DNA of 40,406 bases from Sulfurimonas sp. (lineage in GTDB: Bacteria > Campylobacterota > Campylobacteria > Campylobacterales > Sulfurimonadaceae): positions 1 through 40,406 of the forward strand of contig JALSLQ010000074.1 of assembly GCA_026988235.1 (NCBI GenBank), in the 5' to 3' direction. Under the pieces are notes generated by a model. The model made no database searches. It was not told where the DNA came from and saw only the letters and a list, made by a program, of their open reading frames with translations. The translations under genes were made by a program, and so were the position numbers. Of the stretch, positions 24,641 through 32,256 are shown one piece after another (the first letter of the stretch is position 1; each line of letters starts with the position of its first letter).

Positions 24641-24982
24641 CTACTCCATTTCCAAACTCATAAGGAACATCTCTTCCCCGTCTATTACATTTACATCAAT
24701 TGAACCACATGCCTGACAGCAGTAGTGAATTTTTTCGAGTTCACTGACTTCTTCACAACTGTTGCACTTTATGGTAAGCGGCTGAATATTTATGACAAAC
24801 TCCGCTCCGTCTGCGATGGTCTTTTCCTTAAAAGTATTAAACGCAACCTCAAGAAGGTGCGCTTCTATACCGCTCATTACGCCGATTTTTACAATGATTT
24901 TTGTTACTTTAGTTGCTTCATTTTCTTCGGCAATGTTTTCAATCTGTTCCAAAAGTGCTTGGACTACACTGTATTCATGCAT
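24641..24982 (-). CDS. hypA: Hydrogenase nickel incorporation protein HypA
   Basis: HypA is the nickel-binding metallochaperone that, with HypB, inserts Ni into the hydrogenase large subunit. In some Campylobacterota it also serves urease. The N-terminal MHEYS supplies the essential nickel ligand His2. The structural zinc site is formed by two CxxC pairs, C73/C76 and C89/C92. At 113 residues the length is standard. Its start overlaps the end of hypX by 8 bases, and its stop is followed 2 bases later by the RraB-like gene. It is separated from hypB, hypC, hypD and hypE by ndh-like and hipBA genes, an unusual arrangement. Confidence 0.97.
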   Translation of the reverse strand: MHEYSVVQALLEQIENIAEENEATKVTKIIVKIGVMSGIEAHLLEVAFNTFKEKTIADGAEFVINIQPLTIKCNSCEEVSELEKIHYCCQACGSIDVNVIDGEEMFLMSLEME

Positions 24983-26648
24983 TTACTTTTCCTGAATGAT
25001 TATTCGTTATTGTAGCTTTTAGTCGCTGTGGTGTTTCTAAAGAGCAGATTTTATAGACAAATTCATAGCGTTTTTTATGAAAAGAGCTCTCTTCATCCCA
25101 AAATTCTGGATACATCACTGCTATCTCTTTCTCACGATGATACTCTATCTGCTTTTTGTGTAATTCTATATAATCCTCTTTATCCCATAAAAAACCTTCC
25201 AGTTTTTCCTCATCACAAATAAGTTCTAAGCAAAAATTTTCAAGCTCTTTTTTATACTCTTCATGAGCAAAAAGTTTGTCTACCAGCCCTATCTCTTTTG
25301 CTTTGCCTGCACTCAAAGGCAGACACTCTTCTAAAATTTTCTTTGCATTCTCCTCGCCAACCCTCTTTGGTAAGGTATAAGTGTGATACTCACTGCCACT
25401 CAGACCCAATGTTTTATAGTGGGGATTAAGAACAACTCCTTCTTTTGATACAACATAATCACAGACAAGTGCCAAAAACACACCGCCTGCTCCTGCATTT
25501 TTGCCAAGAGAGGCTACAGTAATAACATCATCAGCTAAGAGAACACTTTTTACCAAGTCATTCATAGCATTAATATTGCTCCAGCCGTCTTCACCGTTTT
25601 TTTTACTGTCTTCCAAGATATTAAGATGAATACCATTGCTGAAAAAATCCTCTCCACCCATAAGCACAACAACTTTTACCTGCTCTTTGATATACTCAAA
25701 AGCATATTTTAATTTCATACACTTGTCACTGCTAAAAGCACCGTTATGAAAATTAAAAGAGAGATACGCCACATCCCCTTGTATGTCGCAGCTTATCTCA
25801 TAAAATGTCGCATATCTTTTGTCAAAAATAAGAGGAAGTCTCTCCTCTTTAACCCCTTTGAGTCGCTCTTTAAGTACATAAGTGGCTGGCAGTTTAAAGC
25901 GATGAGGCTCTTTTAAGTGCGTAATCCAAACTGCACCATCAACAGTCCCCAAACAAATCGCACCGTCTCGTTTGGCAAGTATCTCTTTTGGTTTGCCTTT
26001 GAGTTTTTCCTCTGTGTGTGCCCCATACAAATAACACTCCACTCCCAAAATTTTATCTTTTACTCCAGGATGAGAATCACTCATATATATCTTACGAATA
26101 ATCTCTTGTGTTGTATCTTTTTGCCAATTAATTGCTCTCTCTTTTTGGAACAAAGCTTGATGTATCGTACCATTTGGCTGCGATGTAAACTTTTTGCTTT
26201 GTATATTTTCTAAAAAAGTATCAAACATACTATAAAAAGTTGTTACAACTTCATTTCTGTAGAGACTTGCTTTGTAAGACGCGCGCATCTGAAAATTTTG
26301 TGTCATAACAACATCGCCACTGTCAAATTCTCCATTGGCTTTGAGGATGGTAACACCCCACTCCTTTTTATGAGTCCTGATAGCATTATCAAGTGCATAC
26401 GCTCCCCTGTCACCCAAAACTCCGGGATGAACAATATAAGTATCAATATTTTCATAGATCTCTTTTGGCACAAACTTCTTTAAAAACGGACACAAAATAA
26501 AATCGGGGTTAAAGCGAAAAACCTCATCCATAATCTGTTTTTCATTAATGGCAAACACCACATCAACACTGTATCTTCTATCTTTAAAGTAGGTATACGC
26601 TACTTGTGTCAAGGAGTTAAATGCACTAACAAGAAGAGAGATTTTCAT
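24975..26648 (-). CDS. hypX: Hydrogenase maturation protein HypX (CO-ligand synthesis)
   Basis: HypX makes the CO ligand of the [NiFe] active site from formyl-tetrahydrofolate via formyl-CoA, allowing maturation in oxygen. The N-terminal half (about 1-265) is a formyltransferase-type fold with HPG at 74-76 followed by DRGAYALD, and GEFDSGDVV around 106-114. The C-terminal half (about 275-520) is a crotonase/enoyl-CoA hydratase fold beginning FNFHNGAFSSDKCMKL and including VVLMGGEDFFSNGIHLN. The 557-residue length fits characterised HypX/HoxX. Its ATG overlaps the hipA stop by one base (TAATG), so hipA translation probably feeds it. Presence of HypX suggests hydrogenase assembly under oxic or microoxic conditions. 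Confidence 0.93.
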   Translation of the reverse strand: MKISLLVSAFNSLTQVAYTYFKDRRYSVDVVFAINEKQIMDEVFRFNPDFILCPFLKKFVPKEIYENIDTYIVHPGVLGDRGAYALDNAIRTHKKEWGVTILKANGEFDSGDVVMTQNFQMRASYKASLYRNEVVTTFYSMFDTFLENIQSKKFTSQPNGTIHQALFQKERAINWQKDTTQEIIRKIYMSDSHPGVKDKILGVECYLYGAHTEEKLKGKPKEILAKRDGAICLGTVDGAVWITHLKEPHRFKLPATYVLKERLKGVKEERLPLIFDKRYATFYEISCDIQGDVAYLSFNFHNGAFSSDKCMKLKYAFEYIKEQVKVVVLMGGEDFFSNGIHLNILEDSKKNGEDGWSNINAMNDLVKSVLLADDVITVASLGKNAGAGGVFLALVCDYVVSKEGVVLNPHYKTLGLSGSEYHTYTLPKRVGEENAKKILEECLPLSAGKAKEIGLVDKLFAHEEYKKELENFCLELICDEEKLEGFLWDKEDYIELHKKQIEYHREKEIAVMYPEFWDEESSFHKKRYEFVYKICSLETPQRLKATITNNHSGKVNA

Positions 26649-27844
26649 TAAATAAACCTTTTGGTTATAGAGCTTACCACTCTCTTGGATATATCAAGTT
26701 CGATAGCTATCTTTTCAAAACCTGCCGCTACTTCTTTTACTTCTACTATTATTTCCTTTGCTTCTTTTATATTAAATTTCTTTGCTAATTCCAAAAGATG
26801 TACAGAAGTTGGATTTTTTCCTTCTCCTCCATACATTGTACTATGTTCAGCTCCAACACCATAAGAAAATGTCAAATCATAAGCAGGAGACAAGCTCCAC
26901 ATACCATTGTCATCCATCAAAAATGAGAAGTTTTTAGCATGGTCATCACGATTGTGTGTAAAAAGATTAAAACATGCTAAACGAAACATCTTTCGCACAT
27001 CTTCATAACTTTTGGTCAAATGCAGTGTTAATCGCATCAAATCATCATAATCAAGTGCAGGGAATCTAAAATCAGCATGAACAAGCCCTGCAACAGAGTG
27101 CATATGCATCCGTTCATCTCCTACTCTGTCAAACCTCTCTATTGCAAAATATCTCCCATATTTTCCTTCTATCAAAGCAGTTTGTGGCATTTCAATCCCT
27201 GCTTCTTTCGCCATAAGTGAGTAAGCATACTCAACAGCCCCACTCTCTCTGCCATCAAGAGAGTTTGAAAACTTTATCATATAATGAGAAAAGCCATCTT
27301 TTAACTTTTGTCTGCCATGCATAATCTCTTTTTTATCATCGCTTAGTTGCACCAATACTTTAGGTCTTGCCCCAGCAGAAGAACCACTTAAAGCCAAAAG
27401 TTCATCAAGCATAGTTTCACTCGAGCCTTCCAAAATAGCCTCAGAACTTTGTGCCAAGCTATCCAAAATTATCTCTCCAATAGGTTCATCCATCTCTTTC
27501 ACAGGCTCATACCTCAATGCCCCCATACCATACTCACCCACATAAGAGAGCCTGTCAAGAGGCGTTAAGCTTTTAGGATTAAACCCAAGCCTTATCAAAT
27601 GCCTATCCATCAAAAGCCGACCCCACCCATCAGGCAAAGAGTCAGCAAATATACCCCAAAGCCCTTCAAATATGTCATCATCACAGCGTTGCACACCTGC
27701 TTTAAGTGGGAGTTTGTAGGGGCTTAATTCTATGCCTGTTTTTAAGAACTCTTTATCATATTCAAAGTAGATTTTGTTATTTTTTTGAGCTATGGTTCCG
27801 ATAGAGATTTTGTTATATAAAACTTTTAATTTACTTATTCTCAT
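26648..27844 (-). CDS. HipA-family Ser/Thr kinase toxin
   Basis: This is a HipA-like kinase. E. coli HipA phosphorylates glutamyl-tRNA synthetase; targets of other HipA proteins differ. The N-terminal HipA_N domain includes GLWGIFADSLPDGWGR (about 61-76). The flexible loop with a serine that can be autophosphorylated is GSSAGARPK (154-162). The catalytic loop NRDDHAKN is at 298-305 and the metal-binding YDL Asp is at 323. All key residues are present, so it is probably active. It overlaps its HTH antitoxin gene by 14 bases and shares a TAATG junction with hypX. Insertion of a toxin-antitoxin pair within a hydrogenase maturation operon is unusual. Confidence 0.92.
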   Translation of the reverse strand: MRISKLKVLYNKISIGTIAQKNNKIYFEYDKEFLKTGIELSPYKLPLKAGVQRCDDDIFEGLWGIFADSLPDGWGRLLMDRHLIRLGFNPKSLTPLDRLSYVGEYGMGALRYEPVKEMDEPIGEIILDSLAQSSEAILEGSSETMLDELLALSGSSAGARPKVLVQLSDDKKEIMHGRQKLKDGFSHYMIKFSNSLDGRESGAVEYAYSLMAKEAGIEMPQTALIEGKYGRYFAIERFDRVGDERMHMHSVAGLVHADFRFPALDYDDLMRLTLHLTKSYEDVRKMFRLACFNLFTHNRDDHAKNFSFLMDDNGMWSLSPAYDLTFSYGVGAEHSTMYGGEGKNPTSVHLLELAKKFNIKEAKEIIVEVKEVAAGFEKIAIELDISKRVVSSITKRFI

Positions 27845-28115
27845 TTATAATCTCCCCTATACTCTTTGGCATCTCCTCCACCTCACAACAAACCCCCTCA
27901 AAATCACCCAAACATTCCAAAACCAAAGCCAACTTCAAAAGTGATTCCAAAGAAATTTGACCAGAGGACTCAAAGCGTTTTATAGAGCCTAAGCTCACAT
28001 CGCTTTTTATTGAAAGTTGTTTTTGAGTTAGTTTTAAAGCTTTTCTTTTGGCTCTAAATTTTGTTTTTAGTGCCTCTAGCATTTCGAATGGAGTTTTTTC
28101 TAAAAAGGATAACAT
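27831..28115 (-). CDS. HipB-like XRE-family antitoxin
   Basis: The 94-residue protein carries a helix-turn-helix of the XRE/Cro type, about 17-70 (RKALKLTQKQLSIKSDVSLGSIKRFESSGQISLESLLKLA). It is followed by a short acidic tail likely to contact HipA. It should neutralise HipA and repress its own promoter. A near-consensus promoter with a palindromic spacer lies just upstream (28143-28171). The track start at 28115 lies inside a second copy of the TAGATAATAT sequence; an internal ATG at residue 12 is an alternative. No strong ribosome-binding site is seen. Confidence 0.88.
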   Translation of the reverse strand: MLSFLEKTPFEMLEALKTKFRAKRKALKLTQKQLSIKSDVSLGSIKRFESSGQISLESLLKLALVLECLGDFEGVCCEVEEMPKSIGEIINENK

Positions 28116-28142
28116 ATTATCTACTTTGTCTATTTTTATACT

Positions 28143-28171
28143 ATTATAGCTAATATATTATCTATAGTCAA
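28143..28171 (-). promoter_or_regulatory. hipBA promoter with candidate operator in the spacer
   Basis: On the minus strand TTGACT and TATAAT are separated by exactly 17 bases. The spacer contains TAGATAATATATTA with the palindrome TAATATATTA. A second TAGATAATAT overlaps the hipB start codon. This arrangement suits autorepression by HipB. Because hipA runs directly into hypX and hypA, this promoter may also drive those genes. Confidence 0.65.
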
Positions 28172-28177
28172 ATATTC

Positions 28178-29293
28178 TTATAATTTAAGCTTAAGCGGAA
28201 TCTTGTAAAACTGTTCTATCGCTTTTTTTCCCAAGTAGCCGAGTATTCCATCTACTTTGACAAACGATGCTGTTGCAATGGCAAATTTTCCTCCAAGGGC
28301 TATGGCTAGGCCGTAGATTTTTATATTCGCTTTTATTAGCGGTTTTTCTTGGATTGCACGAAGAATGTTTTTTGCAGCAATAACTCCGCTTTGTTCTGCT
28401 GTTTGTGCAGTTTGTGATAACGGTTTCCCTGTTTTGTCTTTTAAAAATGCACAATCCCCAATAGCAAATATATGCTCCTCTGCGCGTAAATACTCATCAA
28501 CCTTTAAAAGATGTTTCTCTTTTGCAAAGTCAAGATTTTTTATAAACTCACTTGCCTCCAACCCAATGGCTACAACCCCAAAATCAAACTCAATTACTTC
28601 ATCCTCAAGATAGAGGCAGTTTGGCTCAACTTTTTGTACCATTTTTTGGACAATGCGTATGCCACTGTTTTGTAAAGTTTGCAGTGCTTTTTTTCTGGAA
28701 TGCTCATCAAGTTCACCCAAAAAAGCATCTGCAATCAAAGAGATTTGTATCTCGCAAGCCAAATTGGATTTTAAGAGATAGTTTTGCATCTCAGCAGCAA
28801 TCTCAACACCGCTTGAACCACCACCGACAACAACTATGTTTGTATTTTTTTTCTCTTTTTTGAGATGTTTTACAATGGTATCTTCAAAAGAGTGTTTCAA
28901 ATGCAAGGCATTAGAGAGGTTTTTCACTTCAAAAAGATGATCATTATGAAAGATGGAGGGTAAAAGTGTTTTCACGCCCACTGCTATAATGAGATAGTCA
29001 AAGGGGTGCTCACCCTCTTTACATGTAACCTGATGTGTAGTTACATTGACAACTTCATCTTGAATAAAACAAAAATTCTTATCTATCCCTTTGACAAGGG
29101 TGTCCAAAGGGATGATAATATCATTCAGAGAACTGTTTAATGCAATAAAATTATAACTTTCTGTTTGGAGATAATGATAGCGGTTTTTATCTATTAGTGT
29201 CACTTCAATGTTTTCATTGTTTGCCAATGTTTCTAATGCTTTGATACCACCATAGCCACCACCAAGAATAATAACTTTCTTTTTTCTACTCAT
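28178..29293 (-). CDS. NDH-2-like FAD-dependent NAD(P)H/quinone oxidoreductase
   Basis: This is a peripheral membrane flavoprotein of the NDH-2/SQR superfamily. The FAD-binding GGGYGG is at 11-16, the NAD(P)H-binding GGGSSGVEIAAE at about 157-168 and the FAD contact AIGDCAF near 298. The amphipathic C-terminus (about 335-371, GYLGKKAIEQFYKIPLKLKL) is the usual membrane anchor. The SQR cysteine pattern is not seen, so NADH:quinone reduction is more likely than sulfide oxidation. It lies inside the hyp operon, 75 bases after hypE, with a short leader ORF overlapping its start. A link between electron transfer and hydrogenase function is possible but inferred. Confidence 0.85.
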   Translation of the reverse strand: MSRKKKVIILGGGYGGIKALETLANNENIEVTLIDKNRYHYLQTESYNFIALNSSLNDIIIPLDTLVKGIDKNFCFIQDEVVNVTTHQVTCKEGEHPFDYLIIAVGVKTLLPSIFHNDHLFEVKNLSNALHLKHSFEDTIVKHLKKEKKNTNIVVVGGGSSGVEIAAEMQNYLLKSNLACEIQISLIADAFLGELDEHSRKKALQTLQNSGIRIVQKMVQKVEPNCLYLEDEVIEFDFGVVAIGLEASEFIKNLDFAKEKHLLKVDEYLRAEEHIFAIGDCAFLKDKTGKPLSQTAQTAEQSGVIAAKNILRAIQEKPLIKANIKIYGLAIALGGKFAIATASFVKVDGILGYLGKKAIEQFYKIPLKLKL

Positions 29294-29334
29294 CTGCTAA
29301 CTTCTACTATACTCTTATACATAATTAAAGACAT
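29290..29334 (-). CDS. Possible 14-residue leader peptide ahead of the NDH-2-like gene
   Basis: GAGG lies 8 bases before an ATG that opens a 14-codon frame (MSLIMYKSIVEVSR). Its TGA overlaps the downstream ATG as ATGA. The NDH-2-like gene itself has no good Shine-Dalgarno sequence, so coupled translation through this mini-ORF is plausible. It has no recognisable relative and could be chance. Confidence 0.35.
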   Translation of the reverse strand: MSLIMYKSIVEVSR

Positions 29335-29349
29335 ATTTCTTTCCTCAAA

Positions 29350-29370
29350 AAATTATTTTTAAAATAATTT
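29350..29370 (-). terminator. A/T-only hairpin at the end of hypE
   Basis: AAATTATTTT pairs with AAAATAATTT around one unpaired base at the hypE stop, followed on the minus strand by a T-run. With no G-C pairs it would be a weak terminator or an attenuator within the operon. Confidence 0.3.
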
Positions 29371-30367
29371 AACAAATACGGGGTAAAAGTTCCCCTGTAG
29401 GTGTATCTAAAAATCTTTTTGTTCCATACGAGCTTAACAATATAACTTTTTGATTATATTGTTCACTCACATTGGCAATTTTAACAGCATTTTTGGAATT
29501 TTCAAAACCATGCAGTATGTCAAGTGCTTTTTGTTCATCCTCTTTTTTAACTGCCAAAATAAAAGTACCTTCATTTGCCAAATTCAATGCTTCAAAACCT
29601 AACATCTCGCATATTCCATACACTTCTTGCGAAACAGGGATACTCTCTTCTTCAACTTCTATGCAAATCTTAGATTGTTTTGCCCACTCATTAAGTACTG
29701 CACTCACACCACCTCTTGTAGCATCCCGCATAGCAGTTACTCTCACACCTGCTTCAAGTAAAGCCTGTACCTGATGAGTAAGTGAGGCACAATCGCTCTC
29801 TAATGTTGTTGAGAGTTCTATCCCTTCACGGGCAACAAAGATCGTTGCCCCATGCCTTCCTATATCACGACTTACCAAAATAACATCATCTGTTTTGATA
29901 TTGTTAGAGCTGATACCTTTTTTTTGGATCTCTCCTATTCCTGTTGTATTGATAAAAATCTTGTCAACACTTCCACGCGGCACAACTTTTGTATCACCAC
30001 TTACAACAATAGCATCATTGACCTCAAGCTCTTTTTTCATACTGCGAACTATTTTTTCAAGTTCACGAGTAGAAAACCCTTCCTCTATAATGACACTGCA
30101 TGTAAGATACTTCGGCTTTGCACCCATCATAGCAAGATCATTACATGTACCACATACTGCCAGTTTTCCTATATCTGCTCCCGGGAAAAAAAGAGGACTT
30201 ACCGTAAAACTGTCTGTTGAAAACGCAAGCGCACCGCCATGTATCACCGCTGCATCTTCACTTTTTTGTAATATATCATTTTTAAATGCTTTGTAAAAAA
30301 TCTTGGAGATGAGTTCGTTGTTCTCTTCTCCGCCATTTCCCATAGCCAGTGTAATTTGTTTGTTCAT
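29369..30367 (-). CDS. hypE: Hydrogenase maturation protein HypE
   Basis: HypE dehydrates the carbamoyl group passed from HypF to its C-terminal cysteine, creating the thiocyanate from which the Fe cyanide ligands are made. The protein ends in PRIC, the conserved tail carrying that cysteine. The PurM-like ATP-binding fold is recognisable in HGGALAFSTDSFTVSPLFFPGADIGKLA and in the C-terminal DATRGGVSAVLNEWA and ALNLANEGTFI. At 332 residues it is typical. The ATG has AAGGT upstream and lies 10 bases after the cytochrome gene. It is the fourth hyp-type gene of the operon starting at hypB. Confidence 0.97.
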   Translation of the reverse strand: MNKQITLAMGNGGEENNELISKIFYKAFKNDILQKSEDAAVIHGGALAFSTDSFTVSPLFFPGADIGKLAVCGTCNDLAMMGAKPKYLTCSVIIEEGFSTRELEKIVRSMKKELEVNDAIVVSGDTKVVPRGSVDKIFINTTGIGEIQKKGISSNNIKTDDVILVSRDIGRHGATIFVAREGIELSTTLESDCASLTHQVQALLEAGVRVTAMRDATRGGVSAVLNEWAKQSKICIEVEEESIPVSQEVYGICEMLGFEALNLANEGTFILAVKKEDEQKALDILHGFENSKNAVKIANVSEQYNQKVILLSSYGTKRFLDTPTGELLPRIC

Positions 30368-30377
30368 TGTGTGACCT

Positions 30378-30801
30378 TTATATTTTTAAAACATCTTGTA
30401 AGGTTTCATTATCTTTTGGTAAATCAAATTCAAGTAAATTTTTATCAAGCTTAAGATGACACTCTATGCATTTTTGCAAATGTTTATGTTCTGGTATATT
30501 GATTTGGCTTACTTTTTTAATATCATGACACTGCCAACAGTCATTACCACATTCTGTATGAGAATTTTCTTTTAAAGTTTGTATTTTTACAATTTTAAAG
30601 TGTACATTGCTACTGTTTGCGTCAAGAAGAACAATCTTGCTTCCATCATGATGACATGATTTGCATCTTTGTAAAATTTGATGATTTTTATCCATCTTTC
30701 CTTTTTTATCAACAAGTGTGGGGTGACAAACAATACAATCTCCACTACAGGCAAAAATTTTCATACCTGCTATAAAAAAAAAATATAAATGCGTACTTCA
30801 T
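30378..30801 (-). CDS. Tetraheme c-type cytochrome, signal sequence out of frame at a T10 tract
   Basis: The track ORF (30378-30764, 128 residues) has four CxxCH heme-binding motifs (CIVCH, CKSCH, CWQCH, CIECH) and further His residues suited to bis-His ligation. It lacks an export signal as it stands. Upstream, an ATG at 30801 with AGGTG nine bases before it encodes MKYAFIFFF and then shifts out of frame after a run of ten T. With nine T the frame joins as MKYAFIFFFIAGMKIF, giving an export-type hydrophobic N-terminus running into the heme domain. Either the base count is a sequencing error or the tract varies in length and switches export on and off. It sits between hypD and hypE, so it may pass electrons to or from a hydrogenase. 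Confidence 0.75.
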
Positions 30802-30815
30802 TGTATTTATCACCT

Positions 30816-31964
30816 TTACTTTAAAAGATTCCCATATTTATAATACGCTGCACAGGCACCTTCACTGCTTACCATACAGCTTCCAAGCGGTGTTTGCGGT
30901 TTGCATGCAGTGCCAAATATTGTACATTCATTTGGCTTTGCCATTCCTCGCAGTATGTCACCACAGATACAAAGCTTGTGATCTTCTATCTCCTCTTTTG
31001 GTAAAATATCGGCATAAATATGTTCCGCATCAAGAAAAGAAAACTCTTCTTTCAGTCTGTATCCGCTCTGGGGCACATTACCAAGTCCTCGCCATTTAAA
31101 AAGGGAGGCTTTTTCAAAATATTTTGCTATAAGTGCCTGTGCTTTTTTGTTTCCGTCATACGAGACAAGCCGTTTATATTCAACTTCGAGTTCACATCTG
31201 CCTTCATTGAACTGTCTGACTATCATTAAAATAGCTTCCATAATATCCACAGGTTCAAATCCTGCAACAACTACAGGTCTGTTATACTCTTTTGGAAATT
31301 TTTCGTAAATTTTGCTTCCCGTTATAACGCTTACATGTGAAGGCCCCAAAAAGGCATCAATTCTGTTGTTGTAACTGTCTACATGTTCGTCTCTGCTGTC
31401 TATAAGCTCAACCATAACTTCAGGAACAGTAACATGGTTAATATGAAAAAATATATTTTTAATCTCTTTTTTTATCACAATATCTATAAGTGACGTTGTC
31501 ATGGGAGTTGTTGTTTCAAAACCGATGGCGAAAAAAATTATTTTTTTATCAGGATTTTCTTTGGCAATTTTAAGAGTATCAAGAGGAGAATATACAAAGC
31601 GCACATCAGCACCCTTCGCTCTGGCATCTTGCAGACTGCCATGGCTTCCCGGTACTTTTATCATGTCACCAAGCGTTACCAAAATCGTGTCATCAAGCTC
31701 TGCTAATATGTAGGCATGGTCAATTCTCTCCTTTGGCATAATACATACAGGACATCCAGGACCATGAATAAAGTTTATATTATCAGGTAAGAGTTGTGGC
31801 AGGCCGAACTTCATGATAGAGTGTGTATGCCCGCCACAAACTTCCATAATGTTGATAGGTTTGGGGAGTTTTTTTGCCTCTTCGTTTATCAGCTTTGCAA
31901 ATCCCTCAATAACTTCAGGATTTCGAAAACCGTCATACAAATCTTTTAATTGGAGCTGGCTCAT
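30816..31964 (-). CDS. hypD: Hydrogenase maturation protein HypD
   Basis: HypD is the [4Fe-4S] scaffold that, with HypC, holds the Fe(CN)2CO unit during assembly. The conserved motifs are CGGHTH at 43-48 and GPGCPVC at 68-74. A cysteine-rich C-terminus holds the cluster (LCICGDILRG, CTIFGTACKPQTPLGSCMVSSEGACAAYY). The HypD segment GFETTTP is present. At 382 residues it is standard. The start directly abuts the hypC stop, with no gap, so the two products are made together as expected for a HypCD complex. Confidence 0.97.
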   Translation of the reverse strand: MSQLQLKDLYDGFRNPEVIEGFAKLINEEAKKLPKPINIMEVCGGHTHSIMKFGLPQLLPDNINFIHGPGCPVCIMPKERIDHAYILAELDDTILVTLGDMIKVPGSHGSLQDARAKGADVRFVYSPLDTLKIAKENPDKKIIFFAIGFETTTPMTTSLIDIVIKKEIKNIFFHINHVTVPEVMVELIDSRDEHVDSYNNRIDAFLGPSHVSVITGSKIYEKFPKEYNRPVVVAGFEPVDIMEAILMIVRQFNEGRCELEVEYKRLVSYDGNKKAQALIAKYFEKASLFKWRGLGNVPQSGYRLKEEFSFLDAEHIYADILPKEEIEDHKLCICGDILRGMAKPNECTIFGTACKPQTPLGSCMVSSEGACAAYYKYGNLLK

Positions 31965-32255
31965 TTATGCACCTCTGTTTGGACAGTTATCATCCTCTTC
32001 AACTAAAGATCGCCGTTCTTCTTCATCAAGCTTTTCCAAAATCTCGTTATAGACCTTAAGTGATTCCAAAGCGTCTTCTTCGTCAATTTTATTCATAATA
32101 AAACCGATATGCAACAAAACATAATCGCCAATCTGCACATCATCTTCTTCCATAAGCTCTAATCCTGCCTCTCTTGTGACACCCATAGTGTCAACAACAG
32201 CAACATTACGCTCTTTGTCTATCTTTACTACTTTGCTTGGTATTGATAAACACAT
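31965..32255 (-). CDS. hypC: Hydrogenase assembly chaperone HypC
   Basis: This small chaperone binds the iron centre with HypD and then escorts it to the hydrogenase large-subunit precursor. The start MCLSIPSKVV carries the essential Cys2 and the P of the MCxxIP motif. The beta-barrel region follows (VAVVDTMGVTREAGLELM, VQIGDYVLLHIGFIMNKID). An acidic helical tail extends to 96 residues, slightly longer than the usual 75-90. The ATG lies one base after the hypB stop, and the gene abuts hypD. Confidence 0.97.
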   Translation of the reverse strand: MCLSIPSKVVKIDKERNVAVVDTMGVTREAGLELMEEDDVQIGDYVLLHIGFIMNKIDEEDALESLKVYNEILEKLDEEERRSLVEEDDNCPNRGA

Positions 32256-32256
32256 A

